Part shown: piece by piece, positions 24,769 to 36,000 of the stretch
Numbering within the stretch: the first letter of the stretch is position 1
Layout of the letters: each line of letters opens with the position of its first letter
Assembly: GCF_001625305.1 (NCBI RefSeq)
Contig: NW_017802614.1
Span: 493,474 to 557,473, forward strand
Direction: 5' to 3'
Source of the DNA: Branchiostoma belcheri
Lineage: Eukaryota; Chordata; Leptocardii; Amphioxiformes; Branchiostomatidae
Length of the DNA stretch: 64,000 nt
Position numbers and translations under genes: made by a program
The notes under the pieces: generated by a model
Told to the model about the DNA's origin: nothing
The model's database searches: none
The model's input: the letters and a program-made list of their open reading frames with translations, nothing else

Positions 24769-26201
24769 TCGGCGCGTCAGTGGTCGTTTTTGTGTGTAAA
24801 TAGACTTCTTAAAAACCGCAGGTCATCAATTGTCCATTAATACAACCCGTCAGTCTGTAATACGCCCCATTAATCAAATTGTCAATAGGGGAACATTTAA
24901 AGTGATAGTACGTAATATTTTCAATATTTTAAACATTGCTGTTTTACACATTTTCTTGATCTATAAGCCTACCTGGGTTCTTAGTGATATTTGGGGATCA
25001 ACGTCGTTGCGCCGCAAAAACGTGTTGTAAAACTACCAACTCCTCGGTGCTAGCGTGGATTGCGGCCATGTTGTTTGTTAACATTCTTTTTTGGAGCCTC
25101 CTAAAAATACAGCGGGCCTGGCGCAACTTATTCTCGCGCTGTGCTGAGTCGCCGGAAAAGCGAAATAGCGACGCTAATATGTTGAAAGTTATTGAAAATG
25201 ACAGTGTAGATGAGAAAATTTCAATTATTTATATTTCCAGTTCATATTCGCAAAAATCTTACATAATATCGGTTCAAAAGTTTTCCGAAAGAACGTTGAA
25301 TTCCTGCTTCGCTGATATCAATGTAATGTACAGTACCCTGCTGACCTACCTACTTGGTTATCAAGAAGGAAGGTCATGTGCGTGGATACGCATTACACAA
25401 CTCCTTCGTCATGATTTCTAAATAATGCCTTGGAAAAACCTACATTAAGTCGGCGTCACACTGCCATCGACCTTCGGCAGAACTGTTGATCGCTTGAAGG
25501 TCACCGAATTCCAAAATCGACAGAGAGTCCGGTGTATACATGTATAGTATTCCGCCTGAAAATCTAACCTGCCACGTCGGATGGGACACGGTGCCCAGTA
25601 GCGCTGCGAACATCGGCCGATTCCTACACATCGCGCAGTGATCGCAGGGACACCGGCCGGGCTGCTGCCGGGATGTGCTTTACAGCTCGCAGACTCGTTG
25701 GGTGAGCTATTTTCCTGCTGTGTGACGCCCACGTAATTTTGCAATCTCATTAAGTTAATCTCCTCCTTGACTTGATTTGTCCCCAAGCCATTAACTTTGA
25801 TAGCCTTGTGAATTCAAGTGTCCCTTGATAGTTAATTTTGAATCAGCCTAGTGCGCCTTGATTTTAACCTGTACCTTGCTCCGCAGATGTCAGGAAAGAT
25901 AAAGAGCTAACGCGTGTAAGTCATGTGTTGTTTATTCAGGGACGTGTGGTGATGGATAATGCTGTCTTGTCCAAAGAGGATGCGTGTCAGAAACGTGTCA
26001 GCCTTAATGTCTCCTAATACAGATGAACCAATCATTCAAGAATTAAAGTGGGTTTCACGCTTATCAGCGCGATCCTGCCAACTGAGACGTATGCGAGGCA
26101 GAAGCGAATGAGTTCTCCCACGTTGCTATTCCCTTAGAGACGCGCAATAGCCGTGTGTCGGACGATGCAAATTGCAGAAAGATCCAGAGCGGTTCGGCAG
26201 G

Positions 26202-26984
26202 ATGTTCGCAGCCCGCGGTGCTCTAGCGGGGACACGCCTGGCGAGGGAGAGGCGACGGAAGCTTCGCGAGGCACGTGCACGGGCCAGGCGGAGAAAACAA
26301 AGACGACCGAGGACAGTTATCATTCACCAAGGTACAGTGAAGATCTGTTCCCTACCCACGGCTTGGATACTGTTGGGGCTGTTCGTGTTCGGAGCTGGGA
26401 CAGTGATGTCTATGGTCAGCTATGACTTCCTTGAAGTTGAATTTCTCATGATAAACAACATCACACAAAAGACGCTGGAATCAACGGATTTCAATCAGAT
26501 TCGCGGAATACAAGACGCGCTCCTCCAAGCAGGTTATCCAGATAACGTGTACGATGAATACCTTCTACGAGGAATAAATTATCCTCCCCAATTTAGGCTG
26601 GTCGGACCTCTCCTAATCGGCGGGGGCATCTTTATAATGTTATGCGGAATAACGGCGCTGCTTGAGAACAGAGACGGTGAAACGATACGGGCCCCAGTGA
26701 TCGTGTTAGATCCTTCATGTGGGCCAGCAGGACACCAGTTCGATGGATATAAAAGCAGGTTCGCGAACTTTGATAAGATCCTATCGAATTCTTGTCCGAA
26801 CCTCAGATACCTGCCCAAGCCGACGGATCTGAACCAACAGCGCGGCTACCTGAAACATCCACCCTCCCCCGTGCCCCTCGACACTCTTTTCCCCAGAAGA
26901 AAGCTGGTCAGAACGCCCAGGAAGTCACACCTACCTCTTGGGATTGATCTCAGTGGATTCCAGCACAAAGCCAGCCTATTCTAG
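26202..26984 (+). CDS. TMEM200-like two-pass membrane protein, intronless
   Basis: A single-exon gene of 260 aa. In-frame TAG at 26148 and the first in-frame ATG at 26202 set the start. An overlapping out-of-frame ATG at 26164 could act as an upstream start. The N-terminus is very basic (Arg/Lys/Ala-rich, residues 11-38). Next comes a first span at about 52-74 (ILLGLFVFGAGTVMSMVSY), a luminal or extracellular loop with an N-glycosylation site (NIT, residue 86), and a second span at about 133-154 (VGPLLIGGGIFIMLCGITAL) followed by LENRDGET. The order RRKxRR, VxxGxVKICSL, span, then GPxxxGxGIFI and ENRDxET matches TMEM200A/B/C as I remember them (LGPFTMGIGIFIFICA, HENRDKET). The tail is much shorter than in TMEM200A. 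Vertebrate TMEM200 coding regions are also largely uninterrupted. The molecular role is not established. Confidence 0.85.
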   Translation: MFAARGALAGTRLARERRRKLREARARARRRKQRRPRTVIIHQGTVKICSLPTAWILLGLFVFGAGTVMSMVSYDFLEVEFLMINNITQKTLESTDFNQIRGIQDALLQAGYPDNVYDEYLLRGINYPPQFRLVGPLLIGGGIFIMLCGITALLENRDGETIRAPVIVLDPSCGPAGHQFDGYKSRFANFDKILSNSCPNLRYLPKPTDLNQQRGYLKHPPSPVPLDTLFPRRKLVRTPRKSHLPLGIDLSGFQHKASLF

Positions 26985-28205
26985 AAGGACGCTCCACCAC
27001 GCGGTTCTATCAAACATTTCCGGCGGACTGCTGACATTTCAGATCTGTATGGATTTTCCTCACGTTGTCGGTAGAGATCATATTTGTTGTGCATTGCTAT
27101 GCTTTGAATGCAGAAGGCATCACCCTTGCATGTGGTGCGAGGTTAGTGTTAGACTGCATCAGGCTTGCCACTGTTATCAATTCTCAGCGTTTTTGAGCAA
27201 ACATATGTTATAACTAACACATCTTTTTCTTCAGATCCATATCGATGTTTTTTTTTTATATTTTCCACTTGTTGACCATGGCTTGCTGTTGGGGCATTTT
27301 CAATCAACGTTTAAGTCTGGTTATAAGACTTTTCCAAATTTGTTTTCCTTTTAACTCAAAACAGGTGTAACGGATGTTAACAGTGTGTTTTCAATCGAAA
27401 TTACTCTTATTCATGTGTCAAAAGAAAACCAGATTCATAAATACGAATGCCCTGCTCTTTCCCTCCGTCCTAGCTAAATTGCCAGCATTACTCTCCAGAC
27501 AAAGGGTCATGCTACGGCTTATTTTTGACGTATCTAACGCATTTTTATAGTGCTTTCTTTTTTGTACTGGTATCTTTTACGCCAGCCAAATGGATACTGT
27601 CTTGTAGCCGCACAAAGATTGGCTTGGATGGCAAATGGGTACTGCCCTGGCAATTTGATACTGTCTTGCCAGTCTGATACTGTCTTAACTCTAACTGCAC
27701 CCAACGAAAGATCTGCCTGTAGATTGTCCGTTCTTGTCAGCGGTGCTGACTGCTCTCGGTCGGTCCCGTCAGTACTGTTAGCGTTAAAAGATGGTGCTGA
27801 TGTTTTACAGTGCTGCATGTGGGCGCCACTAGGATTAGTGGAATATAGAGCTAGACGTGTGCTCAACAGGCAATATACCGCCAGGCATAGTCCATGTAAT
27901 GGTGGTGCAACGCATTCTAGCACTGCCGCTAAATCTCATGTACAACAAAGTTCGTCGACCACTTGCATGTGCAATGTGTTAGACCTTTTTTACGTATCTG
28001 ATGACTTTGTCCGTCAAACTAAGGAATAATGTTTTGATAATGTCTTGATTATATGGATATCTAAAACTCATAGCGGTTTCCTCGCTCGTGTTCCTCGTTA
28101 ATGATACAAATGACGTCATAATAAGCATGCACCGTACAATATTCACACCTACCCATGTCGTATATTGAACCAAAATAGCACAGTAGCCCCTGTTCTTGTA
28201 ACAGG

Positions 28206-28715
28206 TTAGCTCTTTACCATAATGTAGCTTTCAGCAAGATGTTGATTTACCTCTTTCCTCCCGGACTCCCTCACAGAGCACACCGTCTGTAGCCGCTTTA
28301 ACCCAGGAAATAAAAAGTGAAACAGGAACCTGTACTTTCTTTCTGTGGCATCTTCATTCATATTCCCATCAGCTATCACAATGATAGGTTGAAGAGGTAG
28401 CTGAAAATTCATGACAGTGTCTTGCCACAGACCCCATTGCTGATGAGTTTTGATCCCATCATGCTGCTACTTCTCAAAAGCGCCCGTAAGGTGCAATTCA
28501 CGGGCTTTGTTGGGAGCATTGGACCACTGCCGAGGCATGGTGGTCAGTATATCTGCTGGGCTGTACTTAGGTTTAAATCCAAACTGCCGACTGGAATGAG
28601 GTGGTTCTGAAGTAAGTGCCTTTGAGGCTCTTGCTACACTACTGCCTCCGTAAATTTGTTCATGTAACAAAGGATGGAGATGGGTATAGACCCACAGGCG
28701 CTGGACTAGAAGCAC
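28206..28715 (-). pseudogene. Decayed coding-like stretch, family unknown
   Basis: The minus strand has two adjacent open segments with protein-like composition (for example KPKYSPADILTTMPRQWS and QPIIVIADGNMNEDATERKY). They are separated by at least one break. No splice sites or start codon fit a host gene. I do not recognise the family; it may be a relic of a mobile element or of a duplicated gene. Confidence 0.25.
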
Positions 28716-29099
28716 TCTATGTGTAACTTACTTACTTACTTTCTTAGACCTATCGCCCATCCTCGTGCATTAAGATGTCATGAACTCCATCAACTTAAGT
28801 CCCTCAATCTGGAAAGCTTTGGCCAAATCAAAGCCCGCGCCCGTGAGTGGGCTTGCGAGCTCAGTGCCAAACTCAGGGTAGTATCATTGCCATGGTCAGA
28901 ATGAACAACTTTGTGTTTAGTTTTGATGCAAACTAGATTTCTAACGTGTATATGTGTATAATATACCTATATGTCTTATGTCTCAATAAATCATTACCAC
29001 GTCTGGGATAATATTTCAGCATCGTTATGTACACGGACGAGCCCATCGACGTTGAGCAGAACGACGTCTGCCAAGACGAAAAGAAGAAGAAGAAGAATG

Positions 29100-29117
29100 T
29101 ACGTAAAGCTTTACGTA
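29100..29117. repeat. 18-bp perfect palindrome
   Basis: TACGTAAAGCTTTACGTA reads the same on both strands, directly after a GAA-rich run. It could form a small cruciform or bind a dimeric factor. No function can be shown. Confidence 0.8.
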
Positions 29118-29189
29118 AAGACGACAAATGACTCGTTATTTACCATCAGTTTTGTCTTAACTATTAAGTATCAACACAGAGTTTCAAGC

Positions 29190-29475
29190 TATCAAGCAAG
29201 CAAACAACCAAGCACGCAACCATCCAAGCAACCAACGAACAACCAACCCAAGCAACCATCCAAGCAAGCAAGAAGACAAGGAAACAACCAACCAGCCAAT
29301 CAAGCAAGCAAGCAAGCAAGCAACCAACCAACCAACCAACCAACCAACCAACAACCAACAATAACAACCCAAGCAACCATCCAAGCAAGTAACCAATAAT
29401 CCAAGCAACCATCCAAGCAAGCAAGCAGGCAAGCAGGCAAGCAAGAAACCAACCAACCGGCAACTAACAACCAGC
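29190..29475. repeat. CAAC/CAAG simple-sequence repeat
   Basis: Nearly 290 bp of irregular CAAC, CAAG and CCAAC units, with short pure (CAAC)n and (CAAG)n blocks. Both strands are open in several frames only because the repeat lacks stops. It yields Gln/Ala/Asn/Lys-rich or Leu/Trp/Cys/Val-rich artificial peptides. Confidence 0.9.
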
Positions 29476-30225
29476 TGACTAGGTAATTAACAAATCACCA
29501 ACCCATTAGCCAGCCAGGAAAGAAAAAAAAGAAGAAAAGAAACGAAGAAAGATCACAGTCGACAACTACATAATTGACATTGGCAGGCGGCATTGGTAGC
29601 CAGTGAGGCAAATCGTGCGATCAATGTGGCAAACACATAGTTCCACACGGCCAAGGTTACCAAGTAGTTTTAACAGCCAACACATAACAGCTGAATCAGT
29701 CTAAATCAGCAACCATTTCAACCTCATCATCAAGTCAGCAAACCCTCCATTCGGGCTACATTGGATCGGACCGATACCTTTTTCGGATCATCGCCCTTTG
29801 ATTGGGAACCGTGTGTTTACAACATGGTGGCATTTTACTTACATTAAACCGCTTGTCGACGTAAACCGTCAGTATATGAAAAGTAGGTTACACTCCGTTA
29901 TTGGTACATTGATCGGGATTGGACAACAGTATGGTAGGCATTAGCCATCCTGTCTGTAATTACCTTACGGCGCGCGTAAAATGCTCATAACAGGGTTTGG
30001 CATTTGATCGAAGGGTAATAACAAATGGCGGACTTAAAGATTTCAAATGGGGTCAGTTATTGTCCCTTGCCATTCACGGTAATTTGGGGCGGTAATACAC
30101 GTCAGGAGGGGCTTAGGACGCCCACTGATACTTAACCCCTCTTGCGTGCAGTAATCTGGTGCTGATACTCAGACCTATCACCCCGGTAGTGATTGTTATT
30201 GATCGTCAGCTCGATGTAAGGTCTT

Positions 30226-30363
30226 CTAAACGTCCAGTCCAATAAGAATCGCGGCGGCGTTTAGCATGCTGTACAGGGACCCTCTGAGGTCCGGCTTACT
30301 CAGCTGGTCATACCCCACACGCTCCACGGGGTCGCTGGAATTTTCCAATAAGTACACCGGTAC
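30226..30363 (-). CDS. Orphan candidate terminal exon, unknown product
   Basis: On the minus strand a clean acceptor (TTTTCAG) at 30364-30370 is followed by 45 codons ending in TAG. The peptide includes YLLENSSDPVERVGYDQLSK and ends in AAAILIGLDV. Its GC content is higher than its surroundings and codon use looks coding. The frame begins with ATG right after the acceptor, so it could be a terminal exon or a short stand-alone frame. I found no matching upstream exon on either side and do not recognise the sequence. Confidence 0.3.
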   Translation of the reverse strand, partial: VPVYLLENSSDPVERVGYDQLSKPDLRGSLYSMLNAAAILIGLDV

Positions 30364-33051
30364 CATCTGAAAACTTACGGAATACCTAATGCTCTGAAGA
30401 AACGTATGTATCAGTTCAAGTGTTATATTCCACAAGTCAACTTGTCGTTTTATAATAAGACCAACCCGTGTGCAACACTCTTACAACCTTTGATTGGAGA
30501 TTACTATAATTTGCAATTAAAATAAGTATTAAGCTCTCTGAAGGGAAAACCCAATGTGCTGTAAATGGCTAACATGCTTTAATTTGACAATGAAGTCGCT
30601 ATTAAAACCACGCTACAATGTAGGACAACATTTATGTTGCGACTGGCTAATATTCATGAGCTGAGCTTAAATACTATAATACTTGTGTTTCTTCAATCCT
30701 TTCACCTTCTGTCAGTTTAGTGACATCATGGTTACATCAATTCGTGCCCGTCTAAATATCCACTCACTGAGACGGCGTCACCTAGCGCCGGGAAGTTGCC
30801 CGATGTTATCTGTTGCAAAACTTCAAAGGCGCAACAAAAGCACAGGCGATGTTTGCAGCACCATACGTTACTAGTATCAACATTTCGACTGGATCTTTTC
30901 ACTCTACGACTAAATATGAAGGATGAAGGTATTGAAATGCAATGGCAAGGACGTCTCAAGTTAACAGCTGGATTCTTGTTCCCTGGTACCGTTATTACAT
31001 TTACACAGTCTATTCTTGCTATATATATCACACGTAAAGTAACAAGATTATGGACACGCCGTAAGAAAGACCCCCCACCCACACCTTGCTAGAGACTTTC
31101 TCCAACTCAGTTGCTGTGATCATACTTTTTTGAAGAAGACAATGCCACATGGTAATCAGATACAACGTACTGTACCTCATACGTACATGGGCGTTCAAGT
31201 AGCAACATTTATCCGGGAAAGAATTACACAACTAAAAATGGCATGCTATATATTGCAACTGGATAACAAACAAAAAACTTTCATCTAGAAATGTGATCTA
31301 ATATCAGCTTATATTCAGCTAAATGATAGATTGTTACTGAGATACTTGTTGTAACTTAAACTAAAGCTGATATCCATACACATACCAAGGATGCTCTTTG
31401 CATAAACATTTCACGTAGCTTTAATAGAAGGATGATCATGTCCATATAACGTTGCACAAATAGTAATTGAAATGAGACCGACCGAATGGCAATGAATCTG
31501 AAACGCTATGGGAACAGCTTGCAATAACATGCTGCGTAAACGAGCAGATTGTAATAAAGCCACGTGCTGTACGGTTGGTCAGAAGTGCAGAATGCCGGGC
31601 GTGCTTGGAGCGGGAGCCGCACTCCCCGGGGCACCTGCTGAACACAGGTCACATCCAGGCGCGGCGAGGAATATTTCTCAGCGAGATTGCCCAATAAATC
31701 TTACTCTACTGCTTGATAGTTAAAGACAAGGGATAGACGGGACTGTTTGAAATTCGGTCCAAGGAAATCACAGTGATTTTGGACTTGAAAACGACGCAGT
31801 TATTTTAAGGAGTGGTGAATAAGTAGTGGTTTTTCTGCGTACATTTTGCATGGTAGTTAGGTATTTTACTGGTAATTTAGTGGTAATTTAGTGTTCCTTG
31901 ATGAGCGATTTAAACAGGAGAATGATGAATTGTTCTGAAAATCTATTTGGACGGAGATATAAACTTTTACGAGTAAGCTATTCAAACATTAATCCCCTCC
32001 AATCTGAGAATCCAAGTTTTATTGTCTGCTGTTTAAAAATAAAGACGCATGCAGACACAGATCTGTTGTCATAAAGTACGTTGTGCCTTCCATGATGGTA
32101 CCGTGGACATAATTCCGTTTTATTTGCTGTTCATAAAATCAGTGGATGAAACGGTCGTGTGTTGCATACTATTGTATCCTTTCATGTGGGGAATTGCGTT
32201 GTACTGGCCGGGCGCGTTTATATTTAAAATGCGCGATACAACATTAGTGTTATTAAATATGGTCTCTCTGGAATAGGGATAATTACGTTTTCTGGTAGAG
32301 TTTGCTGAAACGTGGCACAAATAACTTACAGATACCTCGTGTTCTTTATCCTCTGTTGCAGATTCTGTCAAGCTTTTACAAAAATATACACAGGGTTCTG
32401 ATTACTAGTATGCGAGGGCCGTTGACAAAGTTTGCTGACCAATCAATAAACTGAAATTTCGGTGCTATAAAGCACTAATCCTCAAATCATTGTCATCATT
32501 TCCTCACAGGCAACGGCCATATCTCACTGACCTTCAGAACGATTTTGTCAGGACCCAAAATATTAAGTTTTTCAATGGCAAGCCAACATTTTTACACAAC
32601 AAAGTCATGAAAGAACACTGCCATTCTCAAAACTGGCACATCAGTGGAAAATGTTATATACCTATCAAGGAAGTGTTGACACTTTCTGTCTTGGATTTTA
32701 GGGTCTCAATTGAGGCTAATCACCTGAACCCCACTCACACCAATACTCAGGGGATGCTCAACTGCGAAGGAACATGTCACCAACTTCAAATTGGATGGAT
32801 ATCCAAAAGGAGAAGCAACACCAATTTGCACCTGAAACACAACACTCCACACATGTTGCTGTGTCAAAATTTTATGTATTCCTTCAGTAGGTTGATTACG
32901 TAAAGCTAAATCAAAAGCTCATCAAATCATCAGATCATCAAATCTTCCCTTTATCCAAAAATTGAATTGTGACACACTAGCTTGGAAGTCTGGTGTGCTT
33001 GTCATCACAAGATGGCAGCCTGCTTTGAGCAGGAGACAGCTCTTCTTTCCA

Positions 33052-36000
33052 TCAGATACCAGGACCACGGCCTGTGATTGGCCAGAGAGCCTCAACCTTG
33101 TTGTTCCTGACCCCAACCATCCAATCATAGAGGTTGACAGTAGGGTCACAGTGCCCTGGAATCAGCCATACTTTGTCACCCACCTGAGGGAGAAGAAAGA
33201 AGTGATGTGGGAATCTGTCGTAAGAATATAACAAATAATCAGCTAGGAATCCAAACTTTCACACTGTTATGTAGGCATCATTTTGGTGTGAACCACCTTT
33301 CTCTGTGGTTCAAACTGTAGAATTGCAAAAAGGAACAAATCTAAAACACCCAAAAGATTCTAGAAAACTTAACAATGGATAAACTCAGCAAAACTGTGGC
33401 AAATCTGCAACTACCAACTAAATGTACACTTTAGAGAACAGAGAGAGAAAAGTTCTGAATTGGAATATCTTGATGTTAAAATGTGCCTACAAAAAATTAC
33501 ATGACAAATCTGTGTTACTGCACCTTACCTTGTAATTAGAAGGGGGCCTTAAAATCCCATGTTCATCTCCTCCACAGTTGTAGATCACGTCCCCAGTGGG
33601 ATAAACCTTAAAACAAAATACCAAGTAAGATGTAAACAAAGCATCACAAAACTTTCAGTTACAATTCATCAGCATTTCATTCAAACATACAGTCACCAGA
33701 AGTCACTCCTGGAGTTTGTAATGAAAACTTACCAGTGGTTCACCTGAGTCAAGGCTGACTGCCTTCATCCCAGCATCCACCACTGCACGGCTTCCAGCCT
33801 GGGGACAAGGTAAAATATGTCAAACCAAATACTGTAACTGTTACACTTGTTCAAGTTTGCAACACCTCAATTTTGTGAGTCAGTGAAAGTAAACACTGCA
33901 CATGGAGTTAGCTACTGAAAAAAGAGCTACAAAATTTGGAAATGCTGGCATTAGTTTGCTGGTGTGTTAAATTCACGGTGGAGAAATTATCACAAAATTG
34001 GGAACATTAAGATGTACTAAGTAGTAGTGAATATTTCAAGAGATATAGTAAATATGGATGTCAATGTTTAATTTTTGAATGATGTTTCCTTTACTGTTGC
34101 CTGCCTAACTACATCATATTATCATCATGCATTTTTGCTTCCTATTAGAAAACATGTACTCTGCATTGATTTTATTGTACTCACTGTGACACTCTGTACA
34201 GTAGTCAGGACAAACAGGCTCTGGTGGAACTGGTGTACTGGCTGGCCATCCTCACCAAAGTTCCTTCCATAGTCTGCATCCATGAACACATAGGATCCCG
34301 GCTGGACTTCAGTGAACACTAGTTATTGAAACAAAAAAAGGCAGCACCATATCATCCTTAGGTAAGGTAACTGTCTGTCTCCTACATCCCACTGGTTTTG
34401 TAGCAAATGTTAGGAATTAACTACAAGATTTCATGACGAAAAAAAAAGAAAAAAAAGAGAGACCCACCTCCACTTGCTGCCTCATACAGGTATGTTCCTG
34501 TGCCCCCACCTGTCACATAGTCACACTTTATCCCTGCATCTTCCAGGGCCTACAAGTTACAACACTGTTAGAGCAATGCGAAATTTATATACAGTATGAT
34601 AATTCAATTTTTTGCTTCATCATTTATAACCAGGAAATCCATCAAAATCCTTTGCATACCATACGATTATAGAAGTTGTTATCTAAATAATATTCACCTG
34701 TCCATGATGTACATGTATATGTACATGGGTTATTTGAGAATAGTATGGGATAGAGAACAGTAAATCTAACAGTCAGTCAGCACCAGGGACAGGGGTAACA
34801 CTAGGTGTAGAATGTCATTCAGCACCAGGGACAGGGGTAACAGTAGGTATGGAATGTCATTCAGCACCAGGGACAGGGGCAACAGTAGGTCTAGAATGTC
34901 ATTCAGCACCAGGGACAGGGGCAACAGTAGGTCTAGAATGTCATTCAGCACCAGGGACAGGGGCAACAGTAGGTCTAGAATGTCATTCAGCACCAGGGAC
35001 AGGGGCAACAGTAGGTCTAGAATGTCATTCAGCACCAGGGACAGGGGCAACAGTAGGTCTAGAATGTCATTCAGCACCAGAGACAGGGGCAACAGTAAGG
35101 CAGCACCAGGAATATCAAATTAAGTATAAGATTCTGTTCCGACCTTCAGTGCAATCTTGGACTTTTCAACCACACTGTCTGTAGCAGCTTGTCTATCAGA
35201 AGCCTTCCGCACATGCTGATTCAAACTATGGAGAAGAACAGTGTGCAAAATGTCAGCTTTCCTGTAGTGATAAATCAGCCCCACTGGATGGGTTGTAGCA
35301 CACAGATTAGGCCAGGAAGGCAATATATGACAAGAGACATGAAACATGGGCAGAGGTGTAAGTATAAATCATAATCTGTAATGATTAAAATCACCATCAG
35401 TCCCAGAGCTGATGTGCCACAGGGGCAATGCAGCTTTCTCTCTAAAAGGAATTGCAAAATCGTTAATTTAGGGTTTCATGTTGGGTGACTTAGCCGTAAC
35501 CTTTATCCACTCCAAGCCCCAAAATCTGATCATACCATGAATGTATATCCTATACTCCATCCTTACCACATTTGCATGGACTGTGTAACATGCAAACTAA
35601 GCTGGTTGGGGCAGGAAAAGTTTGTTTTTATTTTTTATAGCTTCCAACCTTAAATCCTGTTTACTTCAATAACCACACGTTTACCCTTGGTAACATTGGA
35701 CCCCGGCAAAGGTCAGGTTGGGCAGCTCCTGGATAAGTTTGGCCAGCCTGGGGACCTCAGGACCTGGCTCTACTCCACATCTGTAACAGGCAAAGGTAAC
35801 ATAGAGATGGCAATAGTCACTTACATTTCACATAAACACCTGAAAAATGTTAGCTAGTAACACAAAGTTTACACAAAGTTGTTGCTTTCAGTCTGCATTA
35901 CTAGTATATCACAGGCATAGCTGCAAGTACAGGACTGGGAAATAAAAGGATTGGAGAAAGCTCTCTGCCAAAATTGATGACAATTAACAGTTATGACTTT

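Larger units (their letters stand above)
19744..26201. other. Gene-poor intergenic region
   Basis: About 6.5 kb upstream of the tetraspanin start and of the TMEM200-like gene. It contains a CA-rich low-complexity stretch (22260-22445), a GC-rich patch with a YY1-like site (22840-22990), AT-rich sequence around 23470-23520, and an overlapping E-box/CRE (24757-24768). The 5' UTR and promoter of the tetraspanin should lie here. Open frames such as 20147-20506 show no recognisable domain. Confidence 0.5.
26985..33051. other. Gene-poor intergenic region
   Basis: About 6 kb between the TMEM200-like gene and the 3' end of the D-serine dehydratase-like gene. It holds a decayed coding-like stretch (28206-28715), an 18-bp palindrome (29100-29117), a long CAAC/CAAG simple repeat (29190-29475), an orphan candidate exon (30226-30363), and the 3' UTR of the dehydratase-like gene at the right end. 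Consensus CRE TGACGTCA occurs at 28111-28118. Nothing else is supported. Confidence 0.5.

Noticed and set aside
24984-25421. 145-codon open frame
   Set aside because: Begins with GTG, not ATG. No recognisable domain and AT-rich low-complexity composition.
26172-26201. Ten extra N-terminal codons for the TMEM200-like protein
   Set aside because: They would need a TTG start. The first in-frame ATG is 26202.
27534-28029. Overlapping open frames of 129 and 159 codons on opposite strands
   Set aside because: No family resemblance. Small internal repeats (GATACTGTCTTG-like) explain the absence of stops.
29190-29475. Open frames coding Leu/Trp/Cys-rich or Gln/Asn-rich proteins
   Set aside because: They arise from CAAC/CAAG simple repeats that lack stop codons. 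No start context or splice signals, and no homology expected.
31560-31690. GC-rich candidate exon
   Set aside because: Open in several frames with Cys/Arg-rich peptides, but no coherent splice pair or recognised family.
34777-35098. CRISPR array
   Set aside because: The unit is a 42-bp tandem repeat without unique spacers, inside an animal gene intron.
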